Assembly (NCBI GenBank): GCA_001910725.1
Contig: MJGA01000003.1
Span: 1,054,001 to 1,118,000 of the forward strand
Direction: 5' to 3'
Source: Phanerodontia chrysosporium
Lineage: Eukaryota; Basidiomycota; Agaricomycetes; Polyporales; Phanerochaetaceae
Length of the DNA: 64,000 bases
This document shows positions 1-9,716 of this stretch, piece by piece (the first letter of the stretch is position 1; each line of letters opens with the position of its first letter). Made by a program: the position numbers and the translations under genes. Below the pieces are notes generated by a model. The model ran no database searches. It worked only from the letters and a program-made list of their open reading frames with translations, and was not told where the DNA came from.

Positions 1-766
1 TTCGTGTAGCACTCTAAATACAGGTCTTGATGAATGATAGTGGCTTGTCTAGGTGCGTCTGTCGTTACCATCGTCACGGCTCTATCGAAGCCTCGCGTAA
101 CCCTCCCATGGTACTGCGAGGTCAATATGTAGCCAATATTAGCTCTGCATGCTCCCTCCGGGCATCCTTCTATTCTATCCATATAGAACGGACTCTCCTC
201 CCAATAACTGGTGACGGGGACACATCTTTGTCGATACCCCTCCCTTGCGTAGCGTTCTTTACACAATGTCTTGCTCACGAATCAAGCAATCCATACCTGT
301 GAGTAACTCTTATCTCTTTTCGGGTCTTCGTTACCTTACGCTCTACACAGGTTCGCTTTCGACCCCTTGTCCGAAACCACTGTCTCATCATGGCCGGCAA
401 AGAGCACCCTGCCCAGCTAGAGCCCCGTAGTTGTCTCAGGTCAAATCTTTGCCAATAACAAAGGTGTCTCCGGTGGACGATGTCATGGGCTTTCCACTCT
501 CGCTAGATAGTTCTGGCTCGTTCACCCGTGTAGAATAATCAAACAAGAGTACATACATAAATTTTTTCACCTTCATTCCAGTTGTGTTGTCACCGCTTTG
601 AATCATCTTTGTGGCGTCTTCTTCACCCGGTGCGCCGGTACGACGCGAGTCATGAGCGCCTGAGAGAAGTGCAGAGGGCGGTGAACCTAGACATGATCCA
701 GTACAGCACTTACGAATCTAATCGTGGTTACTTCATCTCTCTCTCTCCCCTGCGACTACAACAAAC
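1..766. other. Gene-poor left edge and upstream region of the arrestin-like gene
   Basis: Only short open frames without recognisable domains are present (for example 27-302 and 245-430 on the plus strand). No splice model gives a convincing protein on either strand. The segment just before 767 is pyrimidine-rich (repeated CTCT around 737-750), as is usual for a fungal 5' leader. I see no repeat or RNA gene here. Confidence 0.4.
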
Positions 767-2761
767 ATGAGCTCTGAACCTCCACCGACATATTCGCAAG
801 AGATCCCCAGCGAACCTGGCGCAGAGTCCCGCTTGGACGAGCCTCAGATCCTGATTGTGCCCCCTTCAGGCGGTCTCAGCTTCCAGAAGGGGTACCTGGG
901 GCGGACGGCGAACGAGCTGCTGTGGAAGGAGAGGTGCTGATCAAAGGCGTGAATCATGGCGCATGGAGAAAGGTGTACGTGTTCTCCTCTCTCGCCGTAT
1001 TTCGACCACTCAGAATACGCTCCCTGCAGCACAGTCGCCTTGCGCTCCGTGGAGCGTTCTCCGGCGATGACAGTTGACCTGTTTGCCATCGAAAGTGTGC
1101 TATTCTTGTCGGACGGCAACAGCACTGCGATGCCGTCAACGAGCTACCTATTCTCCCTTCCATTACCGCCTGACGCGCCGCAGTGCATACACACCCCGCA
1201 TTCCGCCCTCGAATATACCCTGACCGCCACTTTGTATCCGTCAGACGGCTCTATGGCTTCAGTCTCGAGCACTGTGCTTGTACACACCCGACGCTATGCA
1301 TCGCACCCAGACGTCCTACAGGTGATTCCCGAGACCCAGAAGATCGCGGACCCCACGCCAATCGCGGTCCAAGTACCTAGGACGACGTTCAGGGCACGGG
1401 AACCAATACCGTTGTACATATCAGTGCCTCCACCAAGACGGGAACTCATCCTTGACGAAGGGCTGCGGCTGCGGAACATACGTGCAGAGCTGGTCCGTAT
1501 GGTCAAGCTGCAGCCCAAAGATCAACCGGAGCCAGAGCATCAGCCAACGCCTTCCACGTCCAATCCGGTGCAGAAATCTAACGATACATCCACCTCGTAC
1601 GCTCTCGACTTGCGTCAGTTTATCGGGACGCCTGGTGGCGGAGACGTCGTCGCGCTCTCCGGCACATCGTGTAGGCTCCATCCGACGCGCGCACTTCAAA
1701 TTCGACTAGTGCTGCATCCTCGGGAAGAAGACACTCCGCGCAACTCGAGCGAGTTGCACGGGGATACGTTACTCAGTTCTGGCGACGGCGTGCATGAACC
1801 GAGCTCATCATGCACATCTATCTCCCAATCAACGGTGCTTCATGATGTCTCGTTTTCCATTGTCGTCCATGCGACTTTCATGAACATGCGTTCACATACG
1901 GAGCGTGTTTCTACGATAGCGATTCCTGTAGTCATGCTTCCTCCCACCGCGCCTCTTCCCGAGGTAGAAGAATCTCTGGCAACGGACTATCACAAGAAGC
2001 ACGACCGCCCTCCCGCCCGGACTGTCAGAGACGAGGACAGCGACGTGCCGCAATACTCTGAAGGCGAGCCTGGGCCCAGTTACAGCGCAGCGCCTCCCCC
2101 CTTTGAAGAGCGAGACGCACCGCCGCCATTCTTCTCTGCTTCTGTCGCATCAGGGTCAAGACTCCCAACATTCCAAGAGTCGGAGTCGGAGATCTATGTC
2201 CCTGCGGAGCAAGATCCCAGTCTGGTGCCACCGCCTCCTCCTGTCGGGTTCGCCTTCGACGGTGAAGGTGTGCTCTTCGGGTTCTCGCCATCCGAGCAAT
2301 TCGACGGCTACCAGGAGCAGGAGCGTCCCGTGACGCCCCCTCCATCGATGGAGATGGCTACGCGCGATCCGGATGTCACCAATCTAGCGATATTGGACGA
2401 AAGGTCTGCGCTGAATGCATTGGAGATTGCGCTCGAGCACCATCAAGACACCTCAGCTGACGGCGCTGTCCCGCCGCCGCCACCTCCTCCCATGGACGAC
2501 CCCTCCGATCCACCACCGTCTATCGACTCTGCCTTCCGCTCTCCCAATATTCGTCCCGGTCAACCACCACTCGTCCATCCCGCGGTGACTGTCGTGCAAT
2601 CGACCGCTATCGACAGCGACTCTTTACCATCGCCAGGGGGTGCTCATGAACACGCGCCTCCGCCATATGGCGTACCAGATGAACATGCATCAGATGGTGA
2701 TCAGGAGAACGTCGCACATCCGCCACCGTATGTTGACCTCGTCCCAGCACGGGAAGAATGA
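767..2761 (+). CDS. Arrestin-like (ART family) adaptor protein with PY motifs
   Basis: Alpha-arrestins of fungi link plasma-membrane transporters to the Rsp5-type ubiquitin ligase for endocytosis. The start ATG at 767 opens a Pro-rich N-terminus with PPTY, followed by an arrestin_N-like block (DGERAAVEGEV, then RSVERSPAM after an intron). An intron at 975-1029 (GTACGT...CTGCAG, phase 2) joins the first exon to a long exon ending at 2761. The C-terminal third is Pro/Ser-rich with PPPY motifs (PPPYGVP and PPPYVDL) that fit WW-domain binding. As given, the first exon needs one extra base near 898-901 (a run of four G) to stay in frame; I treat this as a probable sequence error. The family is clear at the N-terminus and in domain order; cargo cannot be told from sequence. 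Confidence 0.8.
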
Positions 2762-2982
2762 CCTTGTTAGATAGTAGCGCTCTTACGTCCCAACTCCACT
2801 TCTCGCTAACGCGGGTATATCAATATGTCCAGTTGTAGTAAATCATAGGATACATGTACCGATGAAACAAAGCGCATTGAGTCTGAAAAGTGATGGCAAG
2901 AGAGAAGAGAAGAAACTGTATACTCATGCGGTAGGTAGGGGGGTCGCTGGGGGATGGACGTGTATGATAGCGATTACGACAA

Positions 2983-4004
2983 TCAGCAGCTGCAAGCATC
3001 CTTGCCCTTGGTCTGATTCTCCTGCAGGTTCACATTGCCCCCTTGAGCATTGTCACCTGAACGTCCGCCTGTAGCACCTCCCCGACCGGCGCCGCCACGA
3101 GAGGAAGCCATAATCTGGTCGATTGGTATCTTCTTGGCTGTGCGGGACATTGAGTTGCGACATTGTGACTGAGTAGGGTGCAAACTTACCAATCTCTGTG
3201 AAGATCTCAACAATACCTTCACCGGTCTTTGCACTGGTTTCGAAGAACAGCAGCCCTGCCTCCTGAGCGTAGGCCTCCGCCTCTTCCCTCGGGACCTGCC
3301 TCAAGCTCTCAGGTTCTCCAGCAGGGGCCTCTCCGGGGGTAGCGGTAGCATCATCTGCCTCGTCTTCCGCGTCGGCGTTTGAGGAGGAGGACGTCGATGG
3401 TGATGGCTGGACGAGGTCAACCTTGTTGCCTGCGAGCGCAATGACTATATTGGGGTTCGCCTGACGTTGGAGCTCCTTGACCCAGGTCTTGGCCTTCTCA
3501 AGACTGGAAGCCTTCGTAACGTCATAGACGACGACCGCAGCCTGCGCATTACGGTAGTACATGGGCTATATGCGTATGCTTCAGTAAGCGTATTCGGCCG
3601 AGAGACTTTCGAACGCACGGCGAGGGAGTGGAACCGTTCTTGGCCAGCTGTGTCCCAGATCTCATAGCGCAGGACACGGTCCTCTAACCTGCACTTTTGG
3701 GTCAGGAAGGCAGCACCAATAGTCGGCTCCTTGTTCGCCTGGAACTCGTTTGATACCTGCGGGGCAAGGGTTGAATGGCGGGCCACAAGGTCACGAGAAA
3801 AAGCCGGCACGCACGAATCGAAGGACTACGGAGGACTTTCCAACAGCAGCCTCGCCTAGATCAACGTAGCGTGTGAGCACAGCTGCGAGCGCACTGGCCG
3901 GAGCAAGGCCCGTCTTGATAACGCTGCCCGAGTTGGAACGCACCCAGTAGGACGAGCTTAACCTGGACGGATTTGTCGGCGGCGGAACCTGAGGCGTCGG
4001 CCAT
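2983..4004 (-). CDS. Rab5-family small GTPase (Ypt5/Vps21-like)
   Basis: Early-endosome GTPase that directs membrane tethering and fusion. The product starts [12 protein letters not shown] at 4004 and ends in a prenylatable CSC at 2983. Exons were joined on canonical introns: P-loop GEAAVGKSS, the Rab5 effector stretch [11 protein letters not shown], switch [15 protein letters not shown], guanine motifs NKVD and ETSAK. The catalytic Gln of DTAGQE is present. At least four introns cut it, one between HSLA and PMYYRN. Between NKVD and the ETSAK motif there is an acidic/Ser-rich insert of roughly 50 residues, rich in S, D, E, A and P, longer than in animal Rab5. The fusion of function and family is certain; the membership of Rab5 rather than another endosomal Rab rests on the AAFLTQ and FHSLAPMYYR signatures. 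Confidence 0.93.
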
Positions 4005-4385
4005 GTCGTTAACAAGTCGTAGAGTAGCACTGGAGAGGCAATAGGACTTGAGAGAGAAAACAAGACGCAGACGGTATGACGATCGAGGACAAGGAGTCTG
4101 ACCCGGCGTCAGCGCCCACCGTGCCGCACGCGCGGGGCCGCGCTCTCATGGGCATGTGTCGTGGCCTTCAGTCACCGGCACGATGTATGCGCAGCCGTCT
4201 CATCGCCCAGCAGCGGGCAAAAGAGCAGTACATGCATCAGGTTTGGGAGGTGAACTCTCTCTACGTCCGCCGCTAATGGCACGTCGTGTTCACACTAGCA
4301 CTGCTCATTTCGCAGCGCGAACGCGGGAAAATGGCACACCCGCTTGTGCTATATTCGCTATCCTAGATAATACACTGTGACGATG
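4005..4385. other. Intergenic region, shared 5' side of Rab5 gene and 3' side of alginate-lyase-like gene
   Basis: No gene seen. It contains short plus-strand open frames (4076-4276, 4156-4380) with no recognisable domain and no coding-like codon choice. It should contain the Rab5 promoter near 4005-4200 and the polyadenylation region of the neighbour near 4385. Confidence 0.4.
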
Positions 4386-6753
4386 CTAAACACCATCATC
4401 GGTAACTATAGGCGAAGCTGTCTCGAAGAAGGGCTTCAACTGGTCGCAAGTGACATACAACCCATCTTCAAGTTCTACGGCCGGCGCATTCTTGAAGACG
4501 GCAGGACACTCGAAAGGCACCGCAGGGCTTTGGGTCGCAACGGGTTCCATCGGGTCGACATAGGTCGTCGACTCGGCAGCGGAACCTTCTCCGGTCGCAG
4601 TAGGAGAGCCCAGGGGCTCAAGACTACCGTCGTCATCGTCGCTGCGCTTGGTCTTGCCTGCGGGAGAATTAGGTAGAGCGGCACTTTGGTCGTAAAACCA
4701 GAATGGCTGACTCTGGAAGTTACTGTCGTACTTCTTGAGGAACGCCGCGTACTTGCCCTTCGGGTCACCATAGGCTGCCGAGATCGCGGCGACATGCGGG
4801 AAGATGTCAGATAAATCCTCGCCCTTCGGATTGACGGCCATGGTGTAATCCAAGGCGGTCTGAATCGTGGCTCCGTACTTTGACTTTGCTGACCAGAAGT
4901 TCAGCCCTAGTTGATCGCCCAGCTTTGCATTGGTCTATAGGAGAGATTAGACAGTGTTCAGCATTCGGCCGAAAAGCACACGTACAATCATCGCCTCCAG
5001 GTTGAAGCACCGATAGTGGAACGGACGGGTACGGACTGCCTCAAATGGCTGCTCGCCTGACTGAGAAATCTGGTCAAGGAATTGGTTGCTGAAGTAGCTC
5101 TGCAGAGTGGCAGCCGCCCCTTTGGTATCGCCCAGGAGCATCTTGGTCGCGGCCAACTGATTCACATAGAAAGTCAAGTGATTGCTAGAAGAAACCAACT
5201 CAGTAACTGCCCCAAGTCCGCACCATCGGCATGTCTTACTTGGCTTTACTGGAAACCTCCTTCCCGAGGTCGCTATTCTCCAGCCACGACGCGTAGGCTT
5301 GCACCCATTTCGTCATGGCTTGTTCCCTTGCTGGCGTCCAATCCGGGCTCTTCGTGCTCCGCATCAGTTGGATAGCGTTGACGACCTTCACCATTCCGCG
5401 CAAGTCGAGTATTCCCGTGTAGGTGCCAGTCTGGTGAGCCTTCCCAGGGCCGCGTACGAGTTGCCCAAAATTCACGTTGGGATGCATGCCTGTGCTAGCC
5501 GATAGGAAGAACGCGTCGATCGAGTCGGCAACATTTTGAGAATATGCACGGTTCTTGTCTAGCGCATATGCGATAGCGTTGTACATGACGGACTGCGACA
5601 CGCCCTGAGCGGCATCAGGCCCTACCAGCTTGTCGGTGTCTGGGTTGACCTTGCCATCGCGTACGACATATGGGCATACAGTCCATGCTGCAGAACGTAC
5701 GTCAGCGCACTCGCCACGTTCATCCATAATTCACACACTTACTTGCGCTGGGTGCGAGACTCTTGGTCGGGGATGGAGTACAAGAGGTCTTTTTCGTTTG
5801 AGTCTTTGCCGGTGCAGCGGCGGGTGCCTGGGTGCCAACAACGTGATTCGACGCAGACGTGGAACTTCCAGGCAGGGGCGCGGCAGTTGGCACCCCGGGG
5901 GCCGATATCATCGTCGGGAGAGTAGTCGGTAGCGTCCCTGCCGGTATATTGTCGCCTAAGCCAGGTGCCTGCCTACGAGTGCGACGAGAGTCAGGTGGAT
6001 GCGAAAGACCGTCATGTACGGATGACCGATAGACGCGCTTCATGCGGCGAGGCGACCCGAAGGCCAGGTCTACCCTTGGGCGAAAGGGGTCGGTGTCATG
6101 GACTATGAAATTGACGTTGACCATTTCTGCTCGTAGATCCTCAGAATCAGCGGCTGTTGCAGCATCTTCATCCGATTCACTAGGATCCGTAGGCGACTCC
6201 ATATCGCCACCTTCGTCAGGATCGTTCGTGTCTTCCCAGTCACCAGAATCCGGATCTGTAGAGTTTGGCGAAACGAAATGCGTTGAGCCCTTCGAGCACC
6301 AATGACAGTTTGGCCAATGGCTAAGACTTCAGGATTAGTGGCATATAACAACAGCTATCTCACAGAACTTACTATGGCGCCCAACTCAGGTAATCGCGAG
6401 GATCGCCACTTGGTGGGTTAATGCCTTTGGTGAAAGCGACTTGAAACGAACGTTTATGAGCTAAGGCTACCGCCTCAAAAATATCTCAGTTGCCTTACCC
6501 CATGGACCGTTCTTCGCCGTGCTTGCAGCTTTCGACGAGATGCTATCCCTCGCATCGGCAGTCGCGGCGTTCGGTCGACCATTCGATTGGCTGAGGACAT
6601 AATCGACGTTGACCCAGTCATTGGGGTCGGCTAGGGAGACGAAACTGTCAGCACGTCGAAGACATGCAGTAGTTCGGGGCACATACCAGCTACGCCAGTG
6701 AGCAGTTTCAAAAGAATTGAGGCCGCCAGGGCCCTGAAAGCCGTCGTATACAT
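4386..6753 (-). CDS. Secreted alginate-lyase-domain protein
   Basis: Member of the fungal alginate lyase-like family (alginate_lyase fold, PF05426 type); the true substrate in fungi is not established. The first exon, starting at 6753, codes a signal peptide (MYTTAFRALAASILLK...) and an intron (GTATGT...CCCTAG) joins it to ADPNDWVNVDYVL. Next comes DPRDYLSWAPYHWPNCHWC, the family hallmark. This is followed by an acidic, then Pro/Thr/Ser-rich insert of about 150 residues, and then the conserved core from TWTVCPYVVRDGKVNPDT onward, with VMYNAIAYALDKN, MHPNVNFGQL and SWLENSDLGKE. A further exon holds QPFEAVRTRPFHYRCFNLEAMI, where the Arg and His/Tyr are candidates for the active site. The C-terminus from 4853 is less conserved and ends at 4386. 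No frame disruption was seen over about seven exons. Confidence 0.85.
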
Positions 6754-7281
6754 CACAGATGACACGCACGCCGAAGGCTAGCTTTGGGCTACGCGAGCGA
6801 TAGGAAGTTGTGGCTGCAAACCCTCGGAGGGTAGGGAAATTCTGCCACCACAGAGACCGATCCGGGCTGACCATGGCTGGGCTGACGGGCGGATAAGTGG
6901 CGAGCAACACGTCGTATCTCTGGATGCATCGATATGTCAGCCAGAAGGTAGGTGAGGCGCATGTCAGCCTCAAATCAGTAGGTTTTGTGCGTCGCGTGCA
7001 GGATCTCAATTGCAGGAGAGAATTTTTTTTTGAGTTGAATCCGGGTAGATATGAAACGACTCTCCAGACCATCGGTGGTGATGGGAGCAATGACATCCAG
7101 TCCGACTGATATACTCGCGCGCGTGCGCGTGTGCGCGCGCGACGGATCAGAGAGAACTGAATCCGAGCGCTCGTTCTTTTGCTCACACCTCCCAGCTGCT
7201 TTGTTTCCTGCTCCTTGTCCATCTTCAAGATTACCCGAAGCCACTTCATATCCTTGTCAACTTACTCGCAACGTTATAGCC
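6754..7281. promoter_or_regulatory. Divergent promoter region between alginate-lyase-like gene and AK6 gene
   Basis: 528 bp separate the two start codons. It holds a T-run at 7021-7031 and a 26-nt strictly alternating pyrimidine-purine tract (see 7116-7141). Open frames that cross it show no domains. Its role as a shared promoter is inference from gene orientation. Confidence 0.5.
7116..7141. repeat. Alternating CG/TG tract (Z-DNA-prone)
   Basis: 26 consecutive bases alternate C or T with G, mostly CG with three TG steps. Such tracts can adopt Z-form under negative supercoiling. It lies 141 bp upstream of the AK6 start codon and 363 bp from the start of the neighbouring gene. Confidence 0.7.
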
Positions 7282-7932
7282 ATGCCAAAAGGACCCGTCA
7301 TTATCATCACTGGGACTCCTGGCACTGGCAAGACTACCCACGCACAAATGCTCGCTGAGGAGTCTCCGGTCCCACTGAAGCATATCAACGTAGGGGACCT
7401 TGTCAAGGAGAAGGGGCTCTACGAGGAGTATGATGAGGAATGGCAAAGCTATACAGTGGACGAGGACAAGGTCAGTATCGATCGTATACCCCTTATACCC
7501 GATCTTACGTCTACGCTTGCGCAGCTGCTTGACGAACTCGAGCCGATTGTTTCGGCAGGAGGCGTAATCTTGGACTGGCATACTTGCGATATCTTTCCTG
7601 AGAGATGGGCGGACCTTGTTGTTGTGCTACGCTGTGATCACACAAAACTGTGGGAACGCTTGGAAAAGCGGTAAGTAGAACGATTTGCACGTAGTATCCT
7701 TCATTGACTCAAGCACCTCATGCTCAGAGGATACCCGCTGAAGAAAATCCAAGAAAACAACGAAGCCGAAATCATGGAGGTGGTTCTGGATGAAGCTCGC
7801 TCGTCATACCCCGCCGAAATCGTTGTGGAACTGCAAAGTGAAGGTACAGAAGATATGGAATCCAACGTAACACGCATCGTGCAGTGGATCAATGCATGGA
7901 AAGAGCAGCATGCCGGAGACGCTGACGACTGA
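7282..7932 (+). CDS. fap7: Adenylate kinase isoenzyme 6 / Fap7-type NTPase
   Basis: Small nuclear/cytoplasmic adenylate kinase and ATPase needed for late 40S ribosome maturation (18S rRNA 3' cleavage via uS11). Starts MPKGPVIIITGTPGTGKTTHA: P-loop GTPGTGKTT. Then HINVGDLVKEKGLYEEYDEEW, VDEDK, LLDELEPIV, GGVILDWHTCDIFPERW and VVVLRCDHTKLWERL, all family signatures. Intron 7471-7524 (GTCAGT...GCGCAG, 54 nt) is a multiple of three without a stop, so retention would insert 18 residues; the family alignment favours removal (VDEDK followed directly by LLDELE). A second intron lies at 7671-7727, after EKR. The C-terminal exon gives GYPLKKIQENNEAEIMEVVLDEARSSY. Normal family size, intact. Confidence 0.95.
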
Positions 7933-8210
7933 TCACAGCAGTCATGTTAGTACTACGCGAAAGATTGCCTTCTGATCACTGGTGTAGCTTTGGTATATGC
8001 AGCGCCACAACCCACCAAGACAGGTCGGATTCGGCGCAGAAGTCGTTTGACTCACCACGATGGTAGCCTCGCGGTTTGTTCAATCACTCTGCTGACCAGA
8101 GCGACAGATTGAATGCTTCCGAAGGTGCAAGTCGAGTATCCAGGTGATAAGCCTGCGTCTGCATACATAGCGGTCTAAAGTACATGTGGCGTAAAATACA
8201 TAAACAAAAA

Positions 8211-9446
8211 TCACTTCGCCTCGAGAGCCTTCAGATGCGTCATAGAACATGCCCCCTTGTGCCAGTCCTTTACGAGCCTATATTTCCGCTGTGCCGTACA
8301 GCCTTCAACGTCGCAGGCTGGTCTGGTGGGCGGTGGATGCGTGGAAGCTGGCTGAGCCTGCTCTGTTGCCACATGTGACATGATTGAGACTGGTACCGAG
8401 AACGTCATGAGCATTCGTCGCTCATCAGAACCCTCCACTGGAGGGACTTTAGTCGTAGATACCCATCGGTACATGGTAGGTGGCGCAGGAGTCTGACTGC
8501 CCATTTCCTCGCCTTCTTCCATGTCTTCTTGACCAACGCCAGGTGTGGGTCTGTCTTCTGCTGTCGAGAGGGCATTGCGTTTGCCTCTGGCACGGGACTG
8601 CTTCTTCAACAAACGGTTGATGGTCTCCGCCTAGGAGGGCCTCAGAGACTAGGATTGGGAAGAGGAGGGCTGCGCGTACCTTCTCGTCTTCGAGCTTCTT
8701 CTCCGAGAGGTTCTTACGTTTTCTTGCAGTCTCCTCCCGTTTCAGAGCCATTTCGAGTTCGGTAAGTGGTTTCTTCTTCCGTGGATTAGGAGGCTCCGCT
8801 GGAATGACACCGGCCTTCAGTAGATGGCACAAAGAAAGCGAACGTACAACGAACCGAGAGAGACATGTGAAGGGTCTACGACATTTCTGAGAACAGCCTG
8901 GCGTGCGGTCAACGGTCGGCCTGGCGTTGCAACAACGGAGTCGGAATCATCCTCGTCCTCGTCCTCGTCTTCGGATTCTACATCACTTCCTGCGCACCAT
9001 TAGCTATGCCTTTGTCGCAGAGAGTTCAGTGCGTACCTCTTGATAGAATACGACGGCGAGAACTACCGTCCGGCGTTGTAGCGGCAACGCTAGAAGCTTC
9101 ACTCGCTTGTTGTGTGAACTTGAACTTGATCCTCAAACCAGAAGGAAGCCTCGGACCAGGTTCAGCAGCCTCTACGTCCACGTCCGAGCCCTGAGGCATA
9201 CACGCTTGTCAATGCCTTGTACACCTCTACGTCATTAGAACGTACTTCGTCTTCATCATCTTCGAGTTCGTCCTCCTTGTCGGAAAGCTCATCGGCCTCC
9301 TCATCCTCGTCCACGTTGACGTCTGGCTCTTCCGTTTCGATTCTAGGTTGCTCATCCTCGACGTCCATCTCCTCGTCCGACTCCGAGACCTGCATGTCTA
9401 CCTTACGCGTAAAGCGAGTGCGCGTGTTCCGGCGGCGGGGCGGCAT
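8211..9446 (-). CDS. ies2: INO80 chromatin-remodelling complex subunit B (Ies2, PAPA-1 domain, HIT-type finger)
   Basis: Subunit of the INO80 nucleosome remodeller, acting in the nucleus. The start at 9446 gives basic MPPRRRNTRTRFTRK followed by a long acidic stretch. Exons joined on GT-AG introns give LRIKFKF, a second acidic block, then the PAPA-1 signature KKPLTELEMALKREETARKRKNLSEKKLEDEKAE and INRLLKKQ. An intron at the K of EDEK removes the segment that reads out of family. The C-terminus has a HIT-type zinc site (CDVEGCTAQRKYRL followed by H and C) and ends at 8211. It faces AK6 tail to tail, with 278 bp between stops. Assignment by the PAPA-1 block is firm. Confidence 0.88.
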
Positions 9447-9716
9447 CGCGAGCGGATAGCGCGGTGAGCGACGGGATGAGGGAAGAGGAGAAAGAGCTGA
9501 CCACTACCATGATCAGACAAGTGTCGTTGGGCTGAGAGTGAGCCGAGCGGAAAGCCCAACAAGTGCTTACTTAAGCGAGCGAGCCGAAAGCGGAAGGTGT
9601 CCTCGGACACGGCTTGCGTCCTACCCTTCCGCTCTCCAGGCTCGCTCGCGCACAGCTCAGACAGTTTTGAGCTTCGCTCGTCGTTTGTCTTTACCTACGC
9701 TTAACTAGTCGATATC
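9447..9716. other. Promoter side of ies2 and 5' end region of outer retrotransposon
   Basis: No coding sequence was recognised. It must contain the ies2 promoter next to 9447 and, on the other side, the 5' non-coding part of the outer element, which I cannot delimit exactly. The best structural mark is the inverted repeat at 9575-9650. Confidence 0.5.
9575..9650. repeat. Imperfect inverted repeat (hairpin) upstream of outer-element gag
   Basis: GCGAGCGAGCC at 9575-9585 pairs with GGCTCGCTCGC near 9639-9649, and GCGGAAGG at 9590-9597 pairs with CCTTCCGC near 9625-9632; a small inner inverted repeat (GTGTCC/GGACAC) lies at 9597-9610. It probably belongs to the 5' terminal region of the DIRS-type element, as such elements carry structured termini. 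That assignment is inference. Confidence 0.55.
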
